Origin: Phocoena phocoena
Taxonomy: Eukaryota > Chordata > Mammalia > Artiodactyla > Phocoenidae
Direction of reading: 5' to 3'
Length of the DNA stretch: 64,000 nucleotides
Assembly: GCF_963924675.1 (NCBI RefSeq)
Contig: NC_089222.1
Coordinates: 8,686,501 to 8,750,500 of the forward strand
Shown: positions 1 through 13,281 of the stretch, one piece after another
How the letters are laid out: each line of letters starts with the position of its first letter
Position numbering within the stretch: the first letter of the stretch is position 1
Notes under the pieces: model-generated
What the model was told of the DNA's origin: nothing
The model's database searches: none
What the model saw: the letters and a program-made list of their open reading frames with translations, nothing else
Translations under genes and position numbers: made by a program

Positions 1-1019
1 CTTAGTTTGAGGAGTTCTTGACCTGTCACTCAATTTTTGCCAAATATGTACACATTTTCCTGTCAGACATAATTTTTCTAAATTCAGGGATACTAATTAC
101 ACCAATCCTCTCCCCCTGCCATGAACACATATACATTTTTACAAACTCTGATTCAGGTAATTAAATGGTCTTTCATTTAATCCTTTGTTATGTTGCATAT
201 TTATCATGAGATTCAGACAAGTTAAATCAAATTCCATCAGCAGGCAAAACAAAAAAGACGATCGGCATAATTTTATCCTTGCGTCTTTTGCTTCACAAAG
301 CATTCAAAAACAAGTGACAGTCTTTTTATTTGTCAGTTAAAATAATAACCATACTCGGCACTTGCATAAATTTCAGACAAATGAAGATCTCAGGCCCATT
401 ACTGATGAAAGTTATAAATCTTTGCCTACAGCTGGAGAGACTAGAATGTTGGGGGGTGAAGTGGCTTATCTGAGGTCACACAGGAATAGTACCAAGGGCT
501 TTGCTTTTACAGGTGCATCTGTTGCCTCTCAAATTATAATAAGAGAAGAATACAAGTCTAGCATGACCAATACAAAATGACCAATTATGGTCTTGAGAGT
601 AGTTACTCCAGTGCTTTCACTGAATTTCTGCAAGCTCAGGTCATTGGACAGAGCTGTATTACTTTAGCTGTACTATGCTAATCCATTATTTATCAACCCT
701 TTGCTTTCCTCGTCTTCATTCCTGTTTCCTGTGACAAAGTTTGATTAGTGTCTGAACTGCTTTCTGGCTAAGGGATCCTCACCGCTATCATGAACACCAG
801 ACAAAAGTCTGTCTCCTTTCAGAATACCAATTGCATAGGGCAGTGCTTGTCAAGATTTAACGTATACAGGACTCATGGTACTCTTGGTTCCTGCTCTCAG
901 AGTCAGATCAATAATTCCTAGTCTTATGGATATAGTTCCTAGTCTTATGGATCTAGTCCCTTTGGTTAACTCTTCATATACTGATCTTTCAGTAAGAGCT
1001 TAAAATTGAGTCTAACCCA

Positions 1020-1955
1020 CTTCTTTCAATTCCTTTGGCAAGTTTAGAGTTGGAGTTTTTCATTTGTTTAGATCTTCTTTCAACACTGTTTTGTAGTTTT
1101 CTGTATACAAGTCTTGTAGCTCCTTAGTTAACTTTATTCCTAGGTATTCTATTCTATTCTATTTATACTATTGTAAGTGGGGTAGTTTTCTTAACTTCTC
1201 TTTCTGATAGTTCATTGTTAGTCCATAGAAATGCAAAGGATTCTGGTATGTTGACTTTGTACCCTGCAACTTTACTGAATTCGTTTATTAGTTCTAACAG
1301 ATTTTTGGTGGCACATTGAGGGTTTAGGGTCTTTGTTCTTAGCGGCTCCCTGAATTTGAAACTTGGCCGTGTCTCAAAGCAGACGACGTCAGTGAGCACC
1401 TAAATGCAGGCGGATTAGAAACGGACACCCAGGCAGCAGCTGGGAAAGTATGCAGTCCAATCCCTTTGAGGGAGAAACTGAGAGATGGACGTTTTTGCTG
1501 AGCCTGGGTATATAGCCATGGGGGTGCTTCTGTGCTCTTTAAAAACTGCTTCTTTGTTTACTATAATCCCTTGGGGCTTCTGAACACAAGCCCCATTGGC
1601 TTACAGAGCTAGGTGTTTGGGGAGCCCATCCCTCAGGTAGGAACCTTACAAGTTGGGGGCACTAGATGCGTGGTCCAAACCCTTCAGTCTCAGGGAAAAG
1701 CTGCAAGTTGGGGGTTCCCTCCTGATTGCCTGATGTTATGTCAGGGATGGGGTTTATGTGTGACACCAAAGTGTGTCTCAGCGGCCCCTACCTGTTTCCC
1801 TATGGGCATTTTTTCATTCACCTGCTGGGTAGGAGTCACCCAGCTAGTTTCTGTATTCTCTCAGAGGGAAGTATTCTGTGTGTAGCTGTACCTACGGTGC
1901 TTCGTCCATTGGAGGAGGGAAATTCAGGTGCTTTCTGTGCTGCCATCTTGGAGCA
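1020..1955 (-). mobile_element. Internally deleted L1 (5' UTR joined to ORF2 remnant)
   Basis: Read on the minus strand, 1955-1330 resembles a mammalian L1 5' UTR. It opens with a YY1-like CCAAGATGGC box (1951-1942) and is GC-richer than its surroundings. From about 1320 to 1020 the sequence is L1 ORF2 of the reverse-transcriptase region; the plus strand shows phrases such as 'TTGACTTTGTACCCTGCAAC' and 'TTGTAGCTCCTTAGTTAACT'. All of ORF1 and most of ORF2 are missing between the two parts. The short open frames on either strand here are by-products. The L1 assignment of the ORF2 part is firm; that of the 5' UTR part is moderate. Confidence 0.7.
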
Positions 1956-2481
1956 TTTGTTATCTATTTTATGTGTTTTAATCCATTGTATTTCTTACCT
2001 TTACTGAAGCTCAAATTATCCCATCTTTGGCCACTGGGAGACTCTTCATATTGGCTCCTGAGTTCTTTCAACATCATACTAACAGGGTTTGATAGCTTTC
2101 TTGCTGTGCTCTGAACACAAAGGTGTTCCAGACTCATCATGTATATTTCATGCCCCAGAATTGGAAACAGCCATTCATACAAGAAACTCTGGTTTCTTTT
2201 AGTGGGAAATTGTATTTCAAGACCATACTTGTGGTAACAGTAATATTTACTGTTACTGGGCTAGCCACTGTTTTTATTCCTTTTCTGTTAAAAGAGCTTG
2301 AAGAGGTATGCATGTTTATGATAGTACATCAGTTCATATCAGTGTTCCTAATTCCATTTCAGGACTATAGGGTTCTTACTTAACATTTTTCCATATTATA
2401 TTTGTACCTCCTTTATTCTACACTGTGAATTCTGGTTACTGAGGTACAGAGAATGATTTAATTAGGATATGCCATAATTAT

Positions 2482-2745
2482 AGGCATACGTATTTTACTG
2501 CACTCGGCTTTATCATGCTTCACGGATATAGTGTTTTTTGTTGTTTGTTTTGTTTTACAAATTAAAGATTTGTGGCAACCCTGCATTGTCAGATAATGGT
2601 TAGCATTTTTTTAGCAATAAAGTATGTTTTAAAATTAAGGCACGTACATTCTTTTTCTTAGACATAATGCTATTGCACACTTAACAGACTACAGTATAGT
2701 GCAAACAAAAGTTTTATATAGATTGGGAAATCAAAAAACTTGTGT
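2482..2745 (+). mobile_element. Tigger1-type DNA transposon fragment
   Basis: The sequence opens with TAGGCATACGTATTTTACTG and contains AAAGATTTGTGGCAACCCTG, then AGCATTTTTTTAGCAATAAA and GCACACTTAACAGACTACAG. All are familiar from the ends of Tigger1, a pogo-like DNA transposon. The transposase body is deleted, so this is a non-autonomous remnant. It runs straight into a CHR SINE at 2747, and its right terminal repeat is not seen beyond the SINE. Confidence 0.82.
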
Positions 2746-2746
2746 G

Positions 2747-2956
2747 GGGCTTCCCTGGTGGCGCAGTGGTTGAGAGTCCGCCTGCCGATGCAGGGGACAC
2801 GGGTTCGTGCCCCGGTCCGGGAAGATCCCACGTGCCGCGGAGCGGCTGGGCCCGTGAGCCATGGCCGCTGAGCCTGCGCGTCCGGAGCCTGTGCTCCGCA
2901 ACGGGAGAGGCCACAACAGTGAGAGGCTCGCGTACCGCAAAAAAAAAAAAAAAAAA
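2747..2956 (+). mobile_element. CHR SINE, short young form, at the Tigger edge
   Basis: A tRNA-derived SINE of about 195 bp plus a 17-A tail. It opens GGGCTTCCCTGGTGGCGCAG, has the B-box region GGGTTCGTGCCC, and ends GCGTACCGC followed by A. It has almost no substitutions relative to the other short copies, so it is a recent insertion. No clear target-site duplication is visible. Non-coding; frames inside it are not genes. Confidence 0.95.
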
Positions 2957-3462
2957 GAACTAATTTTCATCAATTGTTTCTTCTTTATCTTTTGTTATTG
3001 TACATTTCAATGACCCATTTTTAACCACTGCCAATCAATAGCCAAAAAAGCCTGCCAAGAGGTTAGGTTCTTACTGAATTAATGCAGAGACTCTTCCTTT
3101 ACTTTCAGAGCAGCTGAGCAATGAACGTCGCAGTGAGAAAGACCGACCCAGCGAGGTCTAGAAGAACACTTTCATGGAGCCATGGTACCTAAAGTGTGTG
3201 TCAGGGCTCTAGAAAGATTCTTCTTTTAATCACTGACAGACACCTTCCCCCATCAAGTTTCTGGTACTGTAGCTTTAAACAGAAACACGTATTTCCCTAA
3301 GAAACCCTTTAATAAATGTTATTTGAACACAACTCTTCATCTCCAAGGCTAAGGAGATTCAGTTTAGAAAGTGAACTTGCAGATCACCAACTGAGGCCAG
3401 CACAGGACTGTAGTAATGGTATCTTGTACCAATGATTTGATTTGATTTTAAAAATACATTGA

Positions 3463-3673
3463 GGGCTTCCCTGGTGGCTCAGTGGTTGATAGTCCGCCTG
3501 CCAATGCGGGGGACACAGGTTCGTGCCCCGGTCCGGGAAGATCCCACATGCCACGGAGCGGCTGGGCCCGTGAGCCATGGCCACTGAGCCTGCGCGTCCG
3601 GAGCCTGTGCTCCGCAACGGGAGAGGCCACAACAGTGAGAGGCCCGCGTACCGCAAAAAAACAAAAACAAAAA
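3463..3673 (+). mobile_element. CHR SINE, short young form
   Basis: The same short subfamily as the copy at 2747, with an A-rich tail broken by C (AAAAAAACAAAAACAAAAAC). The flanks ACATTGA at 3456-3462 and 3673-3679 form a short target-site duplication. Non-coding. Confidence 0.95.
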
Positions 3674-4094
3674 CATTGAAAAGGTCAGTAAATTACCAGT
3701 GGATTTCCCAAGCCCCTGACTCTCCTTAACACTCTTTATCATTTTATTTGCTTTACTATGCACTCCTTTTTTTGTTTGTTTTAAGATTTGAAAATGCTAA
3801 CGTGTGCAATAGTCATGCATGGGAAACATATATGGGAAATCAATAAATTCCCCTTGAATAAACATATAGTATATTTTATCAGGCTTTCTTGAAAAACTCT
3901 TTCTGAAATTATCCTATACTAAAATTATCTGTCCACTGTTTAATCAAGCCTTAGATTTAAGTATCTATCTGGCCAATTTAAGGACACAAAGGCTCACATC
4001 TTGAGGTAGGCTTCTGATATTTCAGAGAGGAAATCTTTTCAACGGAGACCAAGGATGGTCTGCTTGGAAAGCTAACCCTCCTGGGCTGGACTGA

Positions 4095-4225
4095 GGTCTT
4101 GTTTCCAAGTCACTTGCTGCATGTATGATTTTCTCTGGACCTCAGTTTACTTATCTGCAATAGCAACATATCCGTATCAGGATTTCTAAAGTCTCTTCAA
4201 ACTCAAAACTGAAATCCCATTTCCC
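4095..4225 (+). repeat. MIR-like old SINE fragment
   Basis: Contains the MIR-style run 'AAGTCACTTGCTGC...TCTCTGGACCTCAGTTTACT' followed by TATCTGCAATAG. This is the usual 'cttgggcaagt...cctcagtttcctcatctgtaaaa' core, heavily diverged. Confidence 0.5.
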
Positions 4226-4289
4226 TCTTCTATTCAATGTCCTAATGCTTAATGGTTAAAATGGACATAATGCATAATCCAAGCATCTT

Positions 4290-4870
4290 TTATTCATTCA
4301 TCAACCATAACTATGTGTCTACCATGTGCCAATCGATAACAAAGGGAAAAGCAGATAAAGATTCTTGTCCTCCTAGAACTGACTTTCCAGTGGGGGGCGG
4401 GGTAGAGACAATGAAAATGTAGATAAATAAACCATGTGGTGTAGTAGGGGTTTGATAGGATTTTGAGGGAAAACAAATTTGGAAGTCAATTTGGGGAGAG
4501 GGGACTGCTATTTTAAAAAGGCTGGTCAAGGAGGAACTCATTGGGAAGCTGACATTTGAGCATAGACTTGAGAGAGGGAAGAGAGCTGCCCACGCAGATG
4601 TCTTGCGAAAGAGGTTTCTGAACAGAGAGAAGGAATACAAGACCTTGAGGTGCTTTTATAAGCTGAAACATTATGGCAGACAATAGCCTCTGTGCTGGAA
4701 GTACCATCTGTAGGACACTGGGGTCATTTGTCATTGTCCTTGAGAAACTGGGTTAAGAGGCGGGGCAGAGGCAAAAGAAGTTGATTATGATGATGAAGAG
4801 TCTGGATCTCACATCACTTGAGTAAAGTTTCAAGGAAGAGAGAACATTTATAGAAGGAGAAAATATGCTA
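4290..4870 (+). repeat. Ancient LINE-type repeat (L2-like, tentative)
   Basis: Starts TATTCATTCATCAACCATAA and continues with CTATGTGTCTACCATGTGCC, then TTCTTGTCCTCCTAGAACTG and GAAGCTGACATTTGAGCATA. These phrases recur in an old, widespread mammalian repeat. I cannot name the subfamily with certainty. It gives rise to several chance minus-strand frames between 4294 and 4734. Confidence 0.5.
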
Positions 4871-5551
4871 CAGAGTGGGGAGGAAGAGAGAGATTAGCTA
4901 CCTTCAAAATCTAAAGTATTTCGTTAAAAAAGAGCAGTTAGGTGGCTTTTTCTGTTCTAATCAAGAGCAAAAGAAGTAGGAAAAATGAATAACAGGTTTT
5001 ACAGAGTTATATCAGCTAAATATAGCGAAGAGGTTTCTAATAGCTAAAGCAATTGAGAAATGAAGTCAGCCACTGTCTGCATGGTTTGCTGTCATTAGGG
5101 ACATTTGGAGAATTTTTAAAAATAGAGATGCCCAGTGCCAACTCTAGGGGTTCTGAGAGTCAGTCCACGATAGGCTACAGGAAAGGTAATTTTAAAAATA
5201 TTTATTCATTATTTTACATATTAATTTATTAAACATATTTATAATCATGTAAAAAATATATTCCCAGAGAATTTGAAGGAACAACCAGATCTGGGAAGCA
5301 TTGCCATAGATTTCTCTAGAGCATGGTGAGATTCTTACTACAGAAAATATTCAGGTAAAATAATTTCTTGCCAGTAACCTCAGAAAGAAAATTCTCACAT
5401 TGGGTGAAAAGTCAGAGTAGGTGTCCTCTAAGATAGCTCTCAATTCTCAGATTTCATGATTCTACCACATTATGAAACTATAACAGTATGAAGGTAAAGT
5501 TGCATAATTATTTGTTTCAGGACAATTCTTTTACCCTTTATTTTATTTTAC

Positions 5552-5751
5552 TTTTTTTTGCGGTATGTGGGCCTCTCACTGTTGTGGCCTCTCCCGTTGC
5601 GGAGCACAGGCTCCGGACGCGCAGGCTCAGCGGCCATGGCTCACGGGCCCAGCTGCTCCACGGCATGTGGGATCTTCCCAGACCGGGGTATGAACCCGTG
5701 TCCCCTGCATCGGCAGGTGGACTCTCAACCACTGCGCCACCAGGGAAGCCC
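5552..5751 (-). mobile_element. CHR SINE, short young form, minus orientation
   Basis: Reverse complement of the short CHR form: an 8-T run, then GCGGTATGTGGGCCTCTCAC, ending ACCAGGGAAGCCC. It carries a few private changes, for example CATACC instead of CGTGCC in the B box. Two plus-strand frames of 83-92 codons cross it; they are the usual SINE artefacts. Confidence 0.95.
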
Positions 5752-7275
5752 TGTGTTCATTTCTAATTGTGCACAAGTGAATGGAAAGTGTTCGTCCTCA
5801 TTTCTCTAGGTGCCTTATTGTTCTCTAGTAAGAAGATTGGAAAAAATCCAAGCCTCCCCAGGTTCATGTTTATTTATTTTCTAGTTCTGAACATTGAGTT
5901 ACTTGAGATACGGAGCATTCTCTATTGCACTTCAGTAAAGTATGAATACTTTAAAAATAACAAGAATAATTTTGAGGCAACTCACAGAATTTTTTTGGTG
6001 ATGTAATCCAAGTTTTTAGGAGTCGTGTGCTCTATTTGGGGGAAGGAAGAAATGTGCACATGAAAATAATATAAAACTTTATAAAACCAAATGCTGAATG
6101 GCAAGGTTGGAAAGCAGGTGTTGAAGTGCAGAAAAGGGACTTTGGAAATGGGATTCATTGTGGAAGAGTCAAGGAGATTCACAGGAGATTGGAGGTAGAA
6201 TGGATGTTAAAGGAATTGGAGCCCTTTTGAAAGATCTGTGGTGTTCTCATTTTTAAAAAAGGGAAATTCATGTTAGCAGGGAGAGGATAGGAAAGAAAAA
6301 GGCTTCAGCCAACCTTTCCAACTCTAGGATCCTAAAAAAAAGTTCCAACGTCATTCGTAGTTGTTGGATTGGATTAATTATTGAACTTAATTTTCCTAAC
6401 GATGAAATGAAAAATGGCAGAGCTAAATGTTTTTGAAAGATTGCATCAACTTACAAACTTTTAGGAGGTATGGGGTTGATTACCCTTGTCCGTTTTTAAA
6501 AAATAACCAGTAATTCTGAAACTATCAGTTAGTTGGGCAGTTAATAACTAGCTACCATCAACTGGCTAATTTCTAGGAATGAATAATTAATAACCAATGG
6601 TTTAATTTCCTTTGAATTTTCCTATACTTGTTTGTATACATAGTAACTCATTTTACTAAATATTTCCATTTGTATCTCTAAAATAGATCCACTTTCCAAC
6701 CAACTCTGTCCCTTGGAGGCTGGCTTGTATGATCTCCATCAATAGGCTCATTGGCTTCTGGCTGGGTTTGACCATTGAAAAACACCATCAACTCAGAGGG
6801 AGGCAGGAGAGGGAGGTCAGGGCATGTGCTCCTCTGGCTACTTCCCTGCAGGGTTGAGGTGGGCAGGTCACAGAAAGTACCAACGAAAGATCATGGCTCC
6901 TGTCACGTAGCTTTCTCCATCCAGCTTTCTCTGACTCAAGATTCTGTCATCATTCTCTACTCTGGCCCCACAGACCAAGGAGTGGTAGTGAACGTCTGTT
7001 GACACTGCCCCAGAGTGGGAAGGGCTGTTCCATCCTTTGTGGTTTCCCTACACTCTACTAACTCCTGTAAATACTCCTTTTATTCAACTCATCGCAAATT
7101 GCTCATTTGGAATGTGGCATTGGTCTCACTTGGACACATAACTGTCATATCCATTTAGTCCCTCTATTCAAAGATGAGAAGAGGCCCATATATAAATACT
7201 CCCAGGCAAAGAGGACAAAAATAGTTGATCTCCAAAAGTTACATGCATTTAAAATCTACACCTCACAGGACAAGC

Positions 7276-7565
7276 TTTTTTTAAAATTTTATTTTAGGCT
7301 GCATTGGGTCTTCGCTGCTGTGGGGGGACTTTCTCTAGTAGCAGTGACTTGTTGCGGAGCATGGGCTCTAGGCACGTGGGCCCCAGCAGTTGTGGCACAT
7401 GGGCTCAGCAGTTGCGGCTGGCAGGCTCTAGAGTGCAGGCCCAGCAGTTGTGGCGCACGGGCCTAGCCGCTCCACGGCATGTGGGATCCTCCCGGACCAG
7501 GGCCCGAACCCATGTCCCCTGCATTGGCAGGCAGACTCCCAACCACCGCGCCACCAGGGACGCCC
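7276..7565 (-). mobile_element. CHR SINE, long older form, 14-bp TSD
   Basis: Minus-orientation long CHR copy, from TTAGGCTGCATTGGGTCTTC to CCACCAGGGACGCCC. The flanking 14-bp duplication CAGGACAAGCTTTT lies at 7266-7279 and 7566-7579 and overlaps the tail. It has an internal repeated 'CCAGCAGTTGTGG' segment, a local duplication not seen in the other copies. Confidence 0.93.
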
Positions 7566-8189
7566 CAGGACAAGCTTTTGAGTGGCGTATTTTTTTTTTT
7601 CTTTTGAGAGAGCCTCACTATTCTTGAGGGTTTATTTTAATTAATCTACTTATTTATTATCAGTAAAACTCTCATGAGAGCTACAAATCTGCCTATGCAT
7701 AGAGGCTTGAGAACTGGAAAATAATCAAAAAGTGTCCTACAAATCATTAATTAGTTGGATATATTCCAGTTTAGAAACCTGTGTCCACAAAATGCAAGAC
7801 TAATATCAACAACACATATGTATTAAAATAGAAAAGCATAATGGTTTTGCCAGCAGTTTAAATGGACTTTGTTTTTCTATGTCAAAAAGTGAAGTATATA
7901 GCCTTTGCTTATGTCTTGCTTTCGAGAATTGATGGTCAAGTACTATTCATGATCATGATGAGGAAGAAAAGAGACTGTACAGTCAGATATTGGGATGGTC
8001 TGGCAATTCTATCAGTGTGTTTCAGTTGAATCAACTGTCGATGAAAAGATATAATGATAACACCAATTCAGAGGACTGAAGAATAACTTTACCATAGGGT
8101 ATTACTCATGTAGGTTTCCTTGTGTGAATTTCTGATAGAACCCTGAGTTTTCATAGCCATTTAGGAAAGTAGTAAAGCAACTCTTTCTT

Positions 8190-8378
8190 TTAATTGAAGT
8201 ATAGTTGATTTGCAATGTTGTGTTAGTCTCAGGTGTACAGCAAAGTGATTCAGTTATACATACATATATATTTATATAATCTTTTTCAGATTCTTTTCCA
8301 TTATAGGTTATTACAAGATATTGAATTTAGTTCCCTGTGCTGCATAGTAGGTCCTTGTTGTTTATCTAAGTAAAGCAA
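8190..8378 (-). mobile_element. L1 3' end fragment
   Basis: Reverse complement of a cetartiodactyl L1 3' UTR. It begins TTTAATTGAAGTATAGTTGA and contains GTCTCAGGTGTACAGCAAAG, then TTCCCTGTGCTGCATAGTAG and GTCCTTGTTGTTTATCT. It is 5'-truncated and non-coding. Confidence 0.85.
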
Positions 8379-9723
8379 CTCTTAATTAAAGAACAACCTG
8401 TTATTACTATTCTATTTATTTGACTGAAAGAGCCTTCACTGATCTAGTGACACAAATTTAAAACTTATCTGGTAGCTTTCTCAAATATAACCTAGAAAAC
8501 AACTGAGATTCTCTGTTTTGCGGCAGAAAACATTTCATTACCTGTATGTGTTTGCTTGGTTATTGTATGACACATTTAATTGGGGATATATTGGCACTCA
8601 ATCTTAAGCAAAGGAAAGAGGAGACAAAATTTTCCTATTAATGTTTGGGTGCTGTGGTAGATATTACTAGTGCTTACTAGTATTTAGTTTTCTGTTACTT
8701 CTGGAGTACACAGAAAATTATACTTTTTATCTCTTGAAATTAATTGTATCAATGGAATTAGTTCTAGTTAATGAAATATAAACAGAAATGATGTGTATAT
8801 CTTTTGAGCCAAAACAATTGTCTGTGCTCTGCTCTTCAAATGGAACATAGCTAATCAATGACATTCCAGGTAGTGGTGCCCCCTCGAGCTAACTAATATT
8901 AGGCGTTGGTTGAACAAGAAATAAATTTGAACCAATGAGATTTGGAGTTTGTTTTTTACCTCAGTATACTTTACCCTGTAACAATGCCTATCTGAGAATA
9001 ATGAGACTCTTCAATATTTCAGAGAAAGTTACTAGACTTTTTTGAGGAAGTTGCAAATGAGAAATTTAAAAGATATTAAAACAAGTTAAAGGATGTCGAT
9101 GTTACAAAACACTATTTGAAATTGGATGTATATTCTTAGTGACTATTATAAAATGATGCTTTAAAGCCTTAGGAAAATAGTGGATCTAGGGAGATAACTG
9201 GAATAGCTATTTTTAAAGAACATGATCTATGATCCAATTATGAAATGTGATGCAAACACAATCGTGTCGGAAAAGGAGATGCTTTTCTGTCAGTCTCCAC
9301 AGCAACAAGAACTTGGACTCTAACATGCTAGAGGCCAAGTTGATATGCGTAGATTTCTCAAATCTCTTAACAGTATGCTAATGTGTCAATGAAACAAAGG
9401 GCTCCAAATCACTCAGTGAGATTCCCAGCAAAGTAGTGGTGTCAAGAATAGAGCTGGTCTTCCCCAAATTTTGGTTCTGCTCACATATATGTATAACTTA
9501 CAATATATGAAGTTATAAAAGGTAAAAGTCACTTTCTAAATTCTGGAGTTTGAGAAAATGTTTAATTTTGTCTCATTAAAAGAACCACAACATCTTGGCC
9601 ATAGGGGAATATTTTTTTAAAAATTAGAAGGAAAAGGATTATTCCCACCAAAGCAGCTTGAACATTGAAACAGGCCAATAATTTAAACTGGAAATAAAGC
9701 CACTGGTCTGACAAACAGAAGGT

Positions 9724-10195
9724 ATTTTGTGGATGTGACGGTTTTTATTTACCAATGTGACTGGGCCATGGGGTGCCCAGACATTTGGTCAAACGTTGTT
9801 CTGGGTGTGTCTGTGAAGCTGTTTCTGGATGAGATTAACATTTGAATCAGTACACTGAGTAAAGCAGATTGTCCCTAATGTATGTGGGCCTCCTTCAATC
9901 AATTGAAGACCTGAATAGAACAAAAAGTCTAAGAGGGAACTCCTCCTGCCTGACTATTGATCTGGTACGTCAGTCTCCTCCTGCCTTCAGATTCAAACTG
10001 AAACATAAGCTCTTCTCGGGTCTTGAGACTGCTGACTTTTGGACCAGGACTTACAGACTTATACTACTGGTTTTCAGACCTTTGGATTGGACCTGGAACT
10101 ACATCATCAGCTCTCCTGTGTCTCTAGTTTGCCAACTGCAGAACTGTGACTCCTCAGCTTCCTAACTGCATGGCCCAATTCCTTATAATAAATCT
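9724..10195 (+). repeat. Old interspersed repeat, possibly LTR-derived
   Basis: Contains GACTGGGCCATGGGGTGCCC, GATGAGATTAACATTTGAAT and an end at CCAATTCCTTATAATAAATC followed by (CT)n. I recognise the sequence as a common mammalian repeat but cannot name it with certainty. The 98-codon plus-strand frame at 9869-10165 lies wholly inside it and is not a gene. Confidence 0.5.
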
Positions 10196-10221
10196 CTCTC
10201 TCTCTCTCTCACTCACTCTCT
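10191..10221 (+). repeat. (CT)n microsatellite
   Basis: About 12 CT units with ACTC interruptions, directly after the AATAAATCTCT end of the preceding repeat. Confidence 0.9.
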
Positions 10222-11304
10222 GTTAATATATGTGTATATCCACATATATGTTTTGGGCAACATATGAGAAGTACAAACCTTTATAGAAATCAATTGGTAA
10301 AGACTGTACTTGAAGTGAACTTTAAGCAGATGCAAAAACAAAAATCAAGAATGTTCTGGGAACATGAAAAAGAGACCCAAAATAAGAATGTGAATACACC
10401 TTAGTATATAAAATGGGGCGAAACCAAACTCAGAATAGGATAAAGTAAAAAAGGAAGGTGAGAATTTTGGATAACATCTGAAAGAGGCTTTTTCCTTAGT
10501 TCAGTGCTTTTCATATTATTCCAAGGTATGCTAATGCAAGACAAAATGTTCACAGTTATTTTGTCATTAAAGTGATCCATAAGCAAATGCATTTGGTCGG
10601 TGCAGGCTAAAAATAACTTAATTTTGTTTCTTTACTGCAAGAATTCATAGAGTCTTAGTATGCTAATGACTAATGTTCATCTCTAAGAATATGAGTTAAT
10701 TTTAAGTAAAATATACCAGATGTATTTAACCACAGAGGAATTATTCTCTAAGTTTTATTTTAAATCATCTGAAAAAGAACAAAAATGTTCAAGTATTATA
10801 TATGTTTCTGGAATTATATAAAGTAAGTGAGGAACGTCTACCCCTTGGTCTATGTAATCCTGTTTTATTAAGTAACCATCATAAGTGTTTTGAACTTATC
10901 TTAAAAAAGAATATTTGATAATGTAAGAAGCCCACAATTAGTAAGTGAAAACAAGCAAACAGGAGATAAATAGAAAATAAAAAGTAAAATAGAAGATGTA
11001 AATCAAACTATATCAATAATATTAAATATGAATGAATTAAGCCATCTAATCAAAAGGCAAATATTGATAGATTGAATAAAAAAAATCAAGACATCTATAA
11101 GCTGTCAACAGAAGACACACATTAGAGTCAAATATACAAGTAGGTTAAAAGAAGAAGGATGAAAAAAGATATCATGCAAACAGCAACCATAAGAAAGCTG
11201 GAAAAGCTATACTAATATCAGACAAAATAGACTTAAAAATTTTACTAGAGATAAAGAAGAAACATTTGGTAAAACAGGTGGTCAACTTTACAGGAAATGA
11301 TAAC

Positions 11305-11307
<3 letters not shown>

Positions 11308-11351
<44 letters not shown>
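11308..11351 (+). repeat. (AT)n microsatellite inside old L1
   Basis: About 22 uninterrupted AT units. It grew within the L1 body where other copies have only a short AT-rich stretch. Confidence 0.95.
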
Positions 11352-11352
<1 letters not shown>

Positions 11353-13281
11353 CAACAGAGCCCTAAATACATGAAGCAAAAAAAGTCAAAATTGAAGGGA
11401 GAAATAGACAATCAGTAATAGTAGTTAGAGACTGCAATATCTCATTTTTAATAATAAATAGAACAACTGGGCAGCTCAACAAGGAAATAGAAAACTTGAA
11501 CGTCACAGACCTATAGTCATAGACATAACAGACATCTATAGAATATTCACCCAACAACAGCAGAATACACAGTCTTCTCAAGTGCACACAGAACATTCTC
11601 CAGGAAAGACCATATGCTATGCCATTAAGTAAACCTAAATAAACGTAACAGGATTAAAATCATACAAAGTGTGTTCTTCAAATATAATGGAATGAAATTA
11701 GAAATTAGTAATAAAGAAAATTGGGAAATTCTCAAGTATGTGGACATTAAATCACACATTACTAAATAAGCAATAGGTCAAAGAAGAAATCACAGGAGAA
11801 ATTAAAAAATAATTTGAGATAAATGAAAATGAAAACACAACATACTCAAGTTTATGGGATGTAGTTAAAGCAGTGCTTAGGGAGAAATTTATGGTAATGC
11901 CTATTGAAAAAGAAGAAAGATATAAAATCAACTTCACCTTAAGGCACTGGAAAAAGAAAAGTGAACTAAATTCAAAGGAAGCAGGAAGAAGGAAATAATG
12001 AGGATTAGAGCAGAAAACAATGAAAATAGAGAATAAAAATGAAGAAAAATGATCAAAACCAAAAGCTGTTTTTTTGAAAATATCAACAAAATTGACAAAG
12101 CTTCACCTAAATAAAAAGAGAGATGACTCAAATTACTAAAATCAGGAATGAAAGAGGAGACATTACTACCAACATTACAGAAATGAAAAGAATCATAAGG
12201 AAAAAAAAAAAAAAGAATCATAAGGAAATACTTTGAACGCTATAGGTCAACAAGTAAGATAACAGATGAATTTGACAAATTTCTACAGAGACGTAAACTA
12301 CCAAAACTGACTCAAGAAGAAATAGAATATCTAAATAGACCCATAAAAGTAAAGTGATTAAATTAGTAATCAAAAAACTTTCCACAAAGAAAAGCCCAGG
12401 ACCAGATGGCTTCACCAGACCTTTAAGCGAGCATTAATAGCAATTCTTCACAAACTATTTAAAAATATAGAAGAGGAGGGAACACTTCTCAACTCATTTT
12501 ATGAGACCAATATTACTCTCACATGAAAACCAGACAAAGATATCACAAGAAAAAGAAAACTGTAGACCAGTAATTTATGAATATAGATGGCAAAAATCCT
12601 CAAAAAAATACTACCAAATTGAATCCAGCAATATTTAAAAGGGATTCTACACCATGACCAGGGGGATTTATTTTAAGAATGCAAGTTTAGTTTGCCATCC
12701 CCAAATCATTAATTAACATAATATACCATATTGGTAGAATAAAGGACAAAAAACAAACAAACACATTGTCATCTCAATAGGTGCAAGAAAAAGCATTTGA
12801 CAAAATTTAACATCCCCTTGTGATAAAAACACTCAACAAATCAGGGATACAAGGGTACTCTCTCAACATGAAAAAGGGAATTTATGAAATACACACAGTT
12901 AACATCATATTCAATGGTGAAAGACAAAGACTTCCTTCCCAAGGGGAGGCACAAGAGAGGGATATTTCTTTCCATTTCTATTCAGTGAAGTACTGGAAGT
13001 TCTAGCCAAGGCAATTAGGGAAGAAAAGGTAATAAAAGGCATTTAAATTGGAAAAGGAGAAATAAAACTATCTCTACTTCTAGATGGCATGATCTAATAT
13101 AAAAAATTTCCAAAAAACCCACTCCCAAATTATTAGCACTATTTAAAATGTTTGGTAAAGTTGCAGGATACAAGATGAGCAAGCAAAAATCAGGTGTATT
13201 TCCGTACACTATAAGTGAACAATCCAAAAATAAATTAAGAAAACAATTTCATTTACAATAGCATCAAAAACATTAGAACTC

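Noticed and set aside
1613..2114. Overlapping plus-strand frames of 78-93 codons
   Set aside because: They lie mostly in the reverse complement of the L1 5' UTR-like block. GC-rich repeat sequence explains the open length.
9869..10165. 98-codon plus-strand frame
   Set aside because: It lies inside an old interspersed repeat and has no matching splice or promoter context.
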